From positions 1-10,141 of the forward strand of contig RFRI01000029.1 in NCBI GenBank assembly GCA_009924535.1: a DNA stretch of 10,141 nucleotides, in the 5' to 3' direction. Shown piece by piece: positions 1 through 6,811 of this stretch; positions within the stretch are counted from its first letter, which is position 1; every line of letters starts with the position of its first letter. Made by a program: the position numbers and the translations under genes. The stretch comes from Verrucomicrobiota bacterium. Its GTDB lineage: Bacteria > Verrucomicrobiota > Verrucomicrobiia > Opitutales > UBA953. The notes below the pieces were generated by a model, which did no database searches, was not told the origin of the DNA, and saw only the letters and a program-made list of their open reading frames with translations.

Positions 1-2
1 AA

Positions 3-800
3 CTGTCGCGCGCGAAGGATTGCCTCGACCTGATGGACGTCAGCTCGCCGGGCAAACCCGAGCCCTTGATCCAGTCGCTCAACGTCCTCCCTGGCGAAGC
101 GAACCGCGCCGCCCGCGCCGCGATCGTGGAGAAAGCCATCCTCAAGTTCGGCAACCAGGAGAAACCGATGCTCGACCTCGCGCGCTTCGGCAACGAGATC
201 GCGGACGTCGATCTCACCGTCCGCCTGGCGAAGCTCGCCCGGGAACGCCGCTTCACGAACCGCGTACGCTTCGACCTGGTCCGCGTCGAGTGCCTGCTGA
301 ACGCCGGCCGCGCGCGTGAAACGATCCTGCTCGTGGACGACCTCTACAAGCAGGCCGAACGCGACCAATGGGTGCCGGAGACGCGCATGGCCTTCGAAGC
401 CCTGCGCACCATCGCCTACTTCGCCGACGGCCAGACGGAGATCGGCTCGATCAACCTGCAGAAGCTGATGCAGAACCGCAAGGTGCCGCCGCAGATCCTG
501 ATCTCAGCCAGCCGCAAGCTCATCCTCGCCAAGCGCTACGACGAGGCCAACGACGTGCTCATCCAGGCCCACCTGCAGAACGAGACCAACCAGGCCGTGC
601 TCCAGCAGATCGTCCAGCTGAAGCTCGACCACCCGCGCATCGCGGCGGACCTCGAGACCTACCTGCGTCGCCTGATGGTGAACCGTCGCCCTTCGAAGGA
701 AGTCCTGCAGGCCGCGCTCCGACGCCTCGGCTCCGACGTCTACCTGTTCTCCGGCGACCGCGAGACCTTGCTGCGGGATATCGAGGCCAAGCTCAGGTAG
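3..800 (+). CDS. C-terminal part of a helical-repeat (TPR-like) protein, 5' end outside the window
   Basis: The frame is open from the first complete codon at base 3 to the TAG at 798-800, so the Met codon at 33 is probably internal and the gene starts upstream of the window. The visible 265 residues are almost wholly amphipathic helix, rich in Ala, Leu, Arg and Glu. Helix pairs such as LVRVECLLNAGRARETILLV and ILAKRYDEANDVLIQAHL have the spacing of tetratricopeptide-like repeats, but no canonical TPR consensus is clear. There is no membrane segment or catalytic motif in the visible part. Codon use is typical of the window, which supports real coding. It converges on the apbE-like gene and overlaps its 3' end by 8 bp. 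The function is not recognised; a scaffold or binding role is only a guess from the repeat-like helices. Confidence 0.72.
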   Translation: MSRAKDCLDLMDVSSPGKPEPLIQSLNVLPGEANRAARAAIVEKAILKFGNQEKPMLDLARFGNEIADVDLTVRLAKLARERRFTNRVRFDLVRVECLLNAGRARETILLVDDLYKQAERDQWVPETRMAFEALRTIAYFADGQTEIGSINLQKLMQNRKVPPQILISASRKLILAKRYDEANDVLIQAHLQNETNQAVLQQIVQLKLDHPRIAADLETYLRRLMVNRRPSKEVLQAALRRLGSDVYLFSGDRETLLRDIEAKLR

Positions 801-1728
801 CCGACTCTTCCGCCGAAGTCGTCTTGGCTTCGGGCGCCGAGCGATCGGTCACCTCGAAATACGTCACCGAGCCGAGCTTGGTACCGTCGGGCAGCCAGAG
901 GCCACGGCTGCAGCCGCGGTTGACGAACTCTTCGGCCTCGGAGGCGTTGAGGACGGCGGCGGCCATCGCCAAGCCTTCGGCCTCGAGGGCGGAGGTCGCG
1001 ATCGAACGGACCGGCCCCGGCAAGGTAATCACCTGGCCCGTGCGCGGGTCGACGAGGTTACCGTGCGTCAGGTCGGCCGTCTTGCTGGCCATCGCGAAGC
1101 GGCAGAGTTTGATCTCGGCGTCAGCCCCGACGCCGATGCGCCAGCCGGCGGACTCGCCGGGAGGGTCGAGCGCGAGGGTCACGCTGCCCGAGGCCATGAG
1201 CAGGGCGCGATGGATGCCCCAGCTGCTTTCAAGCATGTCGGCCATACGGTCCAAGGCATAGCCGCGGACGATCGCGCCGAAGTCGACGGCGCAACCGAAC
1301 TTCACGCAGGTGAGCTCGCAGCCATCGAGGCGGAACTCGCCTTCGCGATAGGCGGACATGACCTGGTTCCAGGCCTGATCGTCGGGATTGAAAGGCAGGT
1401 CGCCACGGTTCTTCCAATAACTGAAGAGGGCGCCGGCCGTGGCGTCGAACGCCTTGCCGGTGTCGGCGCCGACGTCCTTCGAGAAATTCCACAGCGCCTG
1501 CACGTGCTCGGAAACGGCGACCATCGCCCCTTCGGGCATCTGGTTGATCGCGGTGAGCGGACCGCTGTCGTGGCGACGGTCGGTCTGGAAATCGAGGTCG
1601 TCGAGGTGCTGGAAGAGCGCCTCGGCGGCGTTACGGGCGTAGACGCCGTCCTCCGCGGCGATGCGGACCCAGAAGCGGGAGCCGAAGGCCTCGTGCGAGA
1701 AGTTGTGGATGATGGGGGTGTCTTCCAT
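793..1728 (-). CDS. apbE: Divergent ApbE-family protein (FAD:protein FMN transferase fold)
   Basis: 311 residues. ApbE proteins move FMN from FAD onto a Thr of target flavoproteins such as NqrB/NqrC or RnfG, using Mg2+. The family framework is visible in order: an early DSGPLTAIN segment (54-61; usual form SExSxLN), FDATAGALF (94-102; usual FDPTVGPL), DFGAIVRGYALD (149-160; usual DLGGIAKGYAVD) and VDPRTG (226-231). Several key positions differ from the usual pattern: the GGD motif reads ASGSV (179-183), the His before DPRTG is replaced (NLVDPRTG), and the ADALAT metal motif reads AEGLAM (250-255), changing Asp to Glu and Thr to Met. There is no signal peptide or lipobox, unlike many exported ApbE proteins. 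The ATG at 1728 lies 3 nt after the TAA of the preceding glycosyltransferase-like gene, so translation is probably coupled. No flavoprotein target is in view. The fold assignment is fairly firm; activity is doubtful. Confidence 0.82.
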   Translation of the reverse strand: MEDTPIIHNFSHEAFGSRFWVRIAAEDGVYARNAAEALFQHLDDLDFQTDRRHDSGPLTAINQMPEGAMVAVSEHVQALWNFSKDVGADTGKAFDATAGALFSYWKNRGDLPFNPDDQAWNQVMSAYREGEFRLDGCELTCVKFGCAVDFGAIVRGYALDRMADMLESSWGIHRALLMASGSVTLALDPPGESAGWRIGVGADAEIKLCRFAMASKTADLTHGNLVDPRTGQVITLPGPVRSIATSALEAEGLAMAAAVLNASEAEEFVNRGCSRGLWLPDGTKLGSVTYFEVTDRSAPEAKTTSAEESAT

Positions 1729-1731
1729 GGC

Positions 1732-3147
1732 TTACTTACCGATGAAAACGCTTTCGTAGCCTTTGGCAACCAGCACCCAATAACGGTCCCCGCCTTCGCG
1801 GAGCGTCAGGCTGCTGACCGCATAGCCCGGGACGACCGGCTCGCTGGCGTCCGTCGCCGGAATCAGCCGCAGCGGCGCCTGGGCGGCCTGCGGGAAATCA
1901 CCATACCCGACCGGATACTTCCGCAGGTAGTACGGCAGCGGCCAGTAGTGCCCGCCGTCCGCCACCGCGACGTAGAACCTGCCGCCCTTATACTGCCGGC
2001 CCAGTCGCTCAAGGCGCTGCTCAAATTCACGGATTGGCGCAGCAGCCGTCTCGGAGTGGGTGGCGAAATCTCCCGCCGCATAGAGGGCGGAGACGAGCAA
2101 CCCGAACAACAGCAGGCTGTCGCGCTTCCAACCTTCGCCGAGCAGCAAAGGAACCAGCAGCACCAGCGGCAAGGCCATGACCCCATAAAGCAACCAAGGC
2201 GTCTTGTAAGGCAGGGCGAGATGGAAGGAGAAGATCAGGCCGACGAAGACCAAGATGAAGTCGAGCGGGCTCGAGCGGAACCGCACAAAGCGCTCGCGCA
2301 GGAACCGCTGGAGCGAGAATTCCGCCAGCCAGAGCGCGCCCCAGATCCACGGCCAGTAACTGACCGCCGTCAGCGTGTCCTCGGAGCGTCCGCTTGCGAC
2401 GCCGAACGAGCGGGCGAGCTGGGCCCACCAAGTGACCAAGCCCTGTCGGTCCGTGAAGGCGACGCTCTGGAAGAAGGCCCAGGAGAAGATCAGGCCGAGG
2501 AAGAAGCCCGGAAGGTGACGATCGGCCCATCGCTTACGGACGACCACCAGCGCGACGAAGAAAAACACGAGGTAGGCCGCGGCCGTGACCTTGCAGGCCA
2601 AAGCGAAACCGAAGGCCACGCCCGAAAGCAGCCGCCACAGGGACTTGCGATCCGAGACATCGGCACGAAGCCACAGCACCGCGCCCCAAGCCAGACCGGC
2701 GACCAAGAGGACCTCCTGCACGAAGTAGAATCCGAACGGCGCGCCTCCACCGATGAGGAAGCAGAAAGCCGCCGCGGTGACACGTGAGACCAGGCTCACC
2801 CCCGGCAACGCCAAGGCAGCCGATGAAAGCAGAAGCAGGTAAAATCCGGCGACGCCACGCAGGTATGTCTCGGACATATCCGTGAACGCGGTGCCAGTCA
2901 GCTTCGAGGTGACCAAGAGGGACGTCGCCAAGGTCGGCCCATGGAAACGATCCTCGTTGTTACTATAGGCAATACCTTCGGACATCTCCATGGCCCGCGA
3001 CCACTGCACCGCCTCGTCGGCATGCAAAGGCTGGGGGATGGCTGAAAGGCGCGGAGGCTGCTGGATGCCCATCAGCGAAAAGAACAGGAAGCACGCGATG
3101 ACGGCCGCGAATACCGCCCAAGGCTTCTTCACGGCGACCGGCTCCAT
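1732..3147 (-). CDS. Agl23/TIGR03663-like multi-pass membrane protein (GT-C type glycosyltransferase)
   Basis: 471 residues with many hydrophobic segments (about 10-28, 100-120, 123-160, 172-203, 212-230, 296-312, 318-337 and 345-358), then a soluble C-terminal tail. After the first helix an extracytoplasmic loop carries HADEAVQW (42-49) with the adjacent acidic pair D44-E45, followed by FHGP (68-71). Later come YKTPWLLYG (314-322) and YWPLPYYLR (401-409). This set (DEA near the N-terminus, HGP, KxPWL, WPLPxYLR) is what I know from the TIGR03663 'flippase activity-associated protein Agl23' family, whose fold resembles GT-C enzymes that use lipid-linked sugars. The Asp-Glu pair would be the expected catalytic or metal site. 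Donor and acceptor cannot be inferred. The gene sits between the thioesterase gene (3-nt gap) and apbE (3-nt gap), so it is clearly operonic. A generic ArnT/PMT-like transferase is the alternative. Confidence 0.8.
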   Translation of the reverse strand: MEPVAVKKPWAVFAAVIACFLFFSLMGIQQPPRLSAIPQPLHADEAVQWSRAMEMSEGIAYSNNEDRFHGPTLATSLLVTSKLTGTAFTDMSETYLRGVAGFYLLLLSSAALALPGVSLVSRVTAAAFCFLIGGGAPFGFYFVQEVLLVAGLAWGAVLWLRADVSDRKSLWRLLSGVAFGFALACKVTAAAYLVFFFVALVVVRKRWADRHLPGFFLGLIFSWAFFQSVAFTDRQGLVTWWAQLARSFGVASGRSEDTLTAVSYWPWIWGALWLAEFSLQRFLRERFVRFRSSPLDFILVFVGLIFSFHLALPYKTPWLLYGVMALPLVLLVPLLLGEGWKRDSLLLFGLLVSALYAAGDFATHSETAAAPIREFEQRLERLGRQYKGGRFYVAVADGGHYWPLPYYLRKYPVGYGDFPQAAQAPLRLIPATDASEPVVPGYAVSSLTLREGGDRYWVLVAKGYESVFIGK

Positions 3148-3150
3148 GGC

Positions 3151-3570
3151 TCAGGCGTCGAAGTGCATCTGCAGCGCGGTCTTGATCTCGAGCGGCACGA
3201 GGGCGGCCGACATGGGACCCTGCCCTTCGCGCCAGGCGTAGACGGTGGTGAGGGCGCCCTTGGCCACGGCGCGCTCGCCGACCTTGGCTTCAAAGCCCCA
3301 GACGAGTTTCTTGTCGCCGATCTCGATCGGCGAAAGCGCGACGGTCACGACGTCTTCGCGGTAGATCGGCGAAAGGAAGTCGCACTCGACGCGCACGCGC
3401 GGGAAGCCGGTGAGTTTGGCGCCTTCGGCGCGAAGGAACGGTAGCTTGAGCTGGCGGAAGAGCGCTTCTTCGGTCGCCTCGACCCAGAAGAAGACCGTCG
3501 AAAAGTGTATGATACCCGCGGCGTCGGTGTCCGAGAAATTGGCGCGATAATCTGCCGTAAAGGGAGCCAT
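3151..3570 (-). CDS. 4HBT / YbgC-like acyl-CoA thioesterase (hot-dog fold)
   Basis: 139 residues, the usual length for a single hot-dog domain. The N-terminal DTDAAGIIHF motif (14-23) matches the YbgC/4-hydroxybenzoyl-CoA thioesterase signature DxDxxGxxxx; D16 is the expected catalytic Asp. The following long helix (WVEATEEALFRQL, 29-41) and the VRVECDFLSPIYREDVV segment are typical of the fold. It should hydrolyse acyl-CoA or acyl-ACP in the cytoplasm; chain length and aromatic versus aliphatic substrate cannot be told. The open frame runs on to 3918, but residues before the ATG at 3570 are an Arg/Ser-rich shadow of the upstream vWA gene, so 3570 is the start. It lies 37 bp after the vWA stop and 3 nt before the glycosyltransferase start. 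In proteobacteria ybgC sits next to tol-pal; here the neighbours are other envelope-linked genes. Confidence 0.88.
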   Translation of the reverse strand: MAPFTADYRANFSDTDAAGIIHFSTVFFWVEATEEALFRQLKLPFLRAEGAKLTGFPRVRVECDFLSPIYREDVVTVALSPIEIGDKKLVWGFEAKVGERAVAKGALTTVYAWREGQGPMSAALVPLEIKTALQMHFDA

Positions 3571-3607
3571 GCGGGTATCCAAGCCGTCCCGCCCAAGGGT
3601 GCAACCG

Positions 3608-4684
3608 TCAAGGCGTCTTCCGGCCGCCCTTACGCAACCAGGAGACCGACGTGGCCGAACCGCCTGAGGCCGCCACGCAGGCCTGCAGGAAGGCCTGCGG
3701 CTCCTGCTGGACGGTGAACAGGTAGAGCCTCGGCCCGGAGCCCTGCGGGGCCTTGCCGAAGGCTTCCAGCCATTCACGTTGCCAACGGGTGTGCCCCTTC
3801 TGGACGCCGCCGACCTTATGATACGAGCTGTCCGAATAGACCATCTTCGGCTCGCCCTTCTTCGCCTCATAGAGCCGGACGCCGTCTTGGAAGTCCGAAA
3901 AGACCACCAAGGCATCATAAGATTCCGCCAGCAGGCGATCCATCCACGCGCCCAGCGAACCCTTCTCGCAGGCCGTGCGGACCTTCGCCTGCACCGAGCG
4001 TCCGTTCGGCGTCAGCGTCTCGAGCACGGTCTGCGTCGGACCTTCACGGAGCTTCGGCGCGACACCGTGGAACTTCCGTCCATGGACGACCACGTCGCCC
4101 AGGCCCACGACCCGGGCGCCGTCGAAGCGGAAGACGTCGGCGTCCGGAAATTCCTTCCGGATCTCGGCCTCGACGCGTGGCAGGTAAGAGCGCATCGAAC
4201 CGGAGCAGTCCAGGTAGACCGCGACCCGCTTCGCCCGGATGAAGGTGCCCATCACCGGACGACCGACGAAGCCCGCGCGATTGCCCAAGCCGGCGCCGAG
4301 GCCGTTGCCCCCGAAGGAGCCGAGCCCACGCCCGAAGCCGCCCTTCCCTTGTCCGCCGGACAGACCCGCCAGCCCCATCTCTGGCGTCACGGCCTTCATC
4401 GGCGGCAACGCCAACGTCGCGCTGGCCGATTTCGAAGTCAGCCGCTTCTGCGTCGTGGGGACCTTCGGCTTACGCTGGACCGGATGCGTCGACGCCGGCC
4501 CGCCCGACTTACCCCCGGCGACGGCATACGACGTGAATTCCTGCTTCGGCGGCGCGACCGGCTGGCGGAAGACGATCCAGCAGGCCGCGACGACCAGGAA
4601 TCCGTGCAGCGCAAGGGAGAGCAGCAGGCCGCGCAGCGAACGCGCAGGAGGGCGGCGGACGATGATCGGCTCCGGATCGGTCAT
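3608..4684 (-). CDS. Membrane-anchored vWA-domain protein with TonB-like N-terminus
   Basis: 358 residues. Residues 1-17 are basic and Pro/Arg-rich; 18-39 form one transmembrane helix (LLLSLALHGFLVVAACWIVF) followed by QPVAPPKQ. The SxxxH pattern (S23, H27) followed by Gly and then a Pro-rich exit resembles the TonB transmembrane anchor. Residues 40-140 are a low-complexity linker with a Gly-rich stretch (109-138). The vWA domain runs from about 150 to the end, with a complete MIDAS start DCSGSM (159-164, DxSxS) and VFSDFQDGV (261-269) in the later metal-site region. Topology should place the vWA domain in the periplasm, and it probably binds Mg2+ or Ca2+ and a partner protein. It is first in the unit vWA-4HBT-Agl23-like-apbE. 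A close paralogue lies upstream (4833-6614). The partner and function are not recognised. Confidence 0.85.
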   Translation of the reverse strand: MTDPEPIIVRRPPARSLRGLLLSLALHGFLVVAACWIVFRQPVAPPKQEFTSYAVAGGKSGGPASTHPVQRKPKVPTTQKRLTSKSASATLALPPMKAVTPEMGLAGLSGGQGKGGFGRGLGSFGGNGLGAGLGNRAGFVGRPVMGTFIRAKRVAVYLDCSGSMRSYLPRVEAEIRKEFPDADVFRFDGARVVGLGDVVVHGRKFHGVAPKLREGPTQTVLETLTPNGRSVQAKVRTACEKGSLGAWMDRLLAESYDALVVFSDFQDGVRLYEAKKGEPKMVYSDSSYHKVGGVQKGHTRWQREWLEAFGKAPQGSGPRLYLFTVQQEPQAFLQACVAASGGSATSVSWLRKGGRKTP

Positions 4685-4690
4685 CCCGCC

Positions 4691-4717
4691 ATTCTAGGAT
4701 GATTCGCCTCGGCTCAA
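4691..4717 (-). promoter_or_regulatory. Candidate sigma-70 promoter for the vWA operon, possibly leaderless
   Basis: Reading the minus strand, TTGAGC (4717-4712) is followed after 15 nt by TAGAAT (4696-4691), a near-consensus -10 element. Only 6 nt separate TAGAAT from the ATG at 4684, so a transcript starting at the usual distance would begin at or next to the start codon. Spacing of 15 is shorter than ideal. It lies between the terminator of the upstream vWA gene and this gene, where a promoter is needed. Confidence 0.35.
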
Positions 4718-4781
4718 GCGGCCGCCGGCACGAAGAACCCCTGCGGCCGGACCAGCGGTTCCCACCAAGGACTCGTCCGAC

Positions 4782-4811
4782 AAAAAGGCGAAGCCGAGCG
4801 GCTTCGCCTTT
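4782..4811 (-). terminator. Intrinsic terminator of the large vWA gene
   Basis: A perfect 12-bp inverted repeat (AAAGGCGAAGCC / GGCTTCGCCTTT) has a 4-nt loop at 4796-4799. On the minus strand the stem ends in a T run (CCTTTTTG). It begins 21 bp beyond the stop codon of the 4833-6614 gene and separates that gene from the next vWA operon. The plus-strand reading has only a TTT tail, so it works mainly for the minus strand. Confidence 0.88.
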
Positions 4812-4832
4812 CGTCACCGATGGAAAAGCGGC

Positions 4833-6614
4833 TTAACGAACCGGTGCGGCGCCGCGGGAGTTGCCCGTGGACGAAGACGCCGGACGGAAACGCAGCACCG
4901 CGTTGGCGGCGGTGGCGGTGGCCGGGGCGGACATCTCGACGTTGAAGAAGCCGGCGGCGCCCTTGATGGGCGTCACCGAGATCACCTTCGTCGCGACCGG
5001 GAAACGGGCGTCGACGACGACCATGCCGGCCTTCAGGTCGATCGAGCCGGAGACTTCGGAGAGCGTCTTGGAATCCTTGGCGAGCGTACCGACGGCCTGG
5101 ATGAGCGGCGTGAAGGCGAAGACCGCGTTGGTGACGTCATCGGTCACCTGGGCCGAGATCGTCATCTGCTTGTCATTGACCTTCTTCTTACGCTTCTTTT
5201 CCGGGTCTTCGGGGTCGATGATCTCCTTTTCGGTGCGCATCGCGGTGATCGTCGCGCCCTCGGGGATGCCGCGGCCGCTGACCGGCATGCCGACGTAAAG
5301 GTCGGTGTAGTTATGCAGGTCGTTGATCGTGTTGGTGCCCTTCTTCGCGCTGCCGAACTTGACCATCATGGCGCTGCCCTCGGAGGCCGAGACGCAACGT
5401 TGGAGGATCGTGCCGGGCTTGTTGCCGTAGGCGCGGGAGGTGCTGATCAGGTAGAGGCGGGGACCCTTGTTCTCGCGGGCGCCGGCGAAGGCCTTCTCCC
5501 ACTCGTCTTCCCACTTCTTCTCTTCGGGGAAACGCTTGTCGCCGCCGTTGTTGCAGACGACGCGGCCCGAGACGGCGGCGGTGAGCGGCTTGCTCAGGGT
5601 GAAGCTGACGTTGGCGCTGATGGAGAGGATCGTCGCGCCTTGCGGGATGCCGGAGCCGAGGGCGACCATGCCTTCGATCAGGCCGGTGGTGTCCTTGCAC
5701 TGGACGACCGGCTGGCCGGAAGCGCCGCCGCTGGCCACGAGGGTGACCGAACGCGCGAAACCGCCGCCCTGGTTGGTGCGGTCGGAGAAGACGACGGGGG
5801 GGTCGGCGCGCATGCCCTTGTCAGGCTTATAAGCCGCCACGCCACCGATGGCCTTCGTGCGGATCTGACGGACACCGTCTTCGAAGTCGGAGAAGATGAT
5901 CAGCGCATCGTAGGTGCGGTCGTCCTTGAGGACGTCCAACCAGCCGCCGACGGACCCCGTCTTGAAGTTATTGCCGTACTTCTTGAGGATCGCCCGACCC
6001 TGCGAGGTGAGCTTGGCCGGATTGGTCTCGGTCGCGACGAGTTCGCCTTTGGCGTTCTTCTTGGAGCCGCCGCCGGTCGGGCGATTGAGGAAGGGCGTGC
6101 CCTTGAACTTGTCGCCGCCGACCACTTCGCTGTCGTGGATATCGATGAAGACGCCGTTGCTGAGGTACACGTCGGCGTCCGGGAACTTGTCGCGGATTTC
6201 CGCTTCGACGCGGTCGAGATAAGGAAGCATCGAGGCCGACGCGTCGAAATAGACCGCCAGGCGCTGCGAGAAGATGTTCGCGCCCATGACCGGCTTCGCG
6301 ACGAAGTTCTTGCCGCCGCCGGAGCCCATGCCCTTGCCGGTGCCGATGCCGCCGCCCGCGCCGCCGCCGAAGCCCTTGGAGGCGCCGCCGGCCATCGCGC
6401 CGGAGATCATCGAGGAAGCCGAAGCGGAGTTCGGCATGTCGGGCAGCGCGATCGAAGCCGAGGCGCTCTTGGAAGTGATGCGCGTGGTCGTCTTCGCGAG
6501 CGACTTCACGTTCTTGGGCTGGACTTTGTGCTGGGTGCTCTTGACGCGTTCGCCGCCGGAGCCGCCACGATCGGCCTCCGGCCGGCCGCGGCCGCGCTCC
6601 AGCCGGCGCGCCAA
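4833..6614 (-). CDS. Large vWA-domain protein with three inserted beta-rich modules; start codon uncertain
   Basis: 593 residues counted from a TTG at 6614. The frame is open only back to 6662 and holds no ATG or GTG there, so the true start is unclear. Residues 40-60 (TSKSASASIALPDM), the Gly-rich linker (73-101), the vWA start PVMGANIF...RLAVYFDASASM (108-129, MIDAS DASAS at 124-128), RVEAEIRDKFPDADV (135-149), YDALIIFSDFEDGVR (235-249) and GPRLYLI (384-390) match the smaller paralogue at 3608-4684. Relative to it there are three extra modules: about 289-355 inside the vWA fold, and about 414-503 and 504-579 at the C-terminus. Two have GIPxGATI motifs (322-329 and 449-456), and the second has a charged loop (KKRKKK, 473-478). 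Cysteines 306 and 354 bracket module 1. No transmembrane helix or signal peptide is present, although the paralogue has one. It is monocistronic with its own terminator. The function is unknown; either a truncated 5' end or a sequence frameshift is possible. Confidence 0.72.
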   Translation of the reverse strand: MARRLERGRGRPEADRGGSGGERVKSTQHKVQPKNVKSLAKTTTRITSKSASASIALPDMPNSASASSMISGAMAGGASKGFGGGAGGGIGTGKGMGSGGGKNFVAKPVMGANIFSQRLAVYFDASASMLPYLDRVEAEIRDKFPDADVYLSNGVFIDIHDSEVVGGDKFKGTPFLNRPTGGGSKKNAKGELVATETNPAKLTSQGRAILKKYGNNFKTGSVGGWLDVLKDDRTYDALIIFSDFEDGVRQIRTKAIGGVAAYKPDKGMRADPPVVFSDRTNQGGGFARSVTLVASGGASGQPVVQCKDTTGLIEGMVALGSGIPQGATILSISANVSFTLSKPLTAAVSGRVVCNNGGDKRFPEEKKWEDEWEKAFAGARENKGPRLYLISTSRAYGNKPGTILQRCVSASEGSAMMVKFGSAKKGTNTINDLHNYTDLYVGMPVSGRGIPEGATITAMRTEKEIIDPEDPEKKRKKKVNDKQMTISAQVTDDVTNAVFAFTPLIQAVGTLAKDSKTLSEVSGSIDLKAGMVVVDARFPVATKVISVTPIKGAAGFFNVEMSAPATATAANAVLRFRPASSSTGNSRGAAPVR

Positions 6615-6625
6615 AGCGGTCGCCG

Positions 6626-6742
6626 TCAGGCGAGCACCGGCCGGTTCGTGCGGAAGGCCGCTTCAACGATGTCGGCCGCCCGACCGACGCCGTCGAGGCG
6701 GGCGATTTCCGCGCCTTCAACCCTTTTTGCCCACAGCCCCAT
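6626..6742 (-). other. Possible short or frameshifted coding segment upstream of the large vWA gene
   Basis: A 38-codon frame starts at an ATG in the context GCCATGG, as two operon genes here also do, and ends in TGA 11 nt before the TTG start of the vWA gene. Its codons look like those of real genes in the window (for example GAA ATC GCC CGC CTC GAC GGC GTC), and the peptide (EGAEIARLDGVGRAADIV...) is balanced rather than Arg/Ser-rich. It has no transmembrane segment and I do not recognise it. It could be a small protein, a leader, or the true N-terminus of the vWA gene separated by a frameshift. Confidence 0.3.
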
Positions 6743-6811
6743 GGCTGGAACTCGCATAAGAAATGGCTTGCGACTCGGCCCTGGCCGCTTTCTCCTTCGC
6801 CTCCCACTTAT

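Noticed and set aside
1063..2787. 574-codon plus-strand open frame across apbE and the transferase gene
   Set aside because: It is antisense to two genes with clear family motifs; its product is a low-complexity mix of Arg, Glu, Gln and Asp typical of opposite-strand frames in GC-rich DNA.
3571..3918. N-terminal extension of the thioesterase to 255 residues
   Set aside because: The extra 116 residues are Arg/Ser-rich and overlap the vWA gene in another frame; the hot-dog domain starts just after the ATG at 3570.
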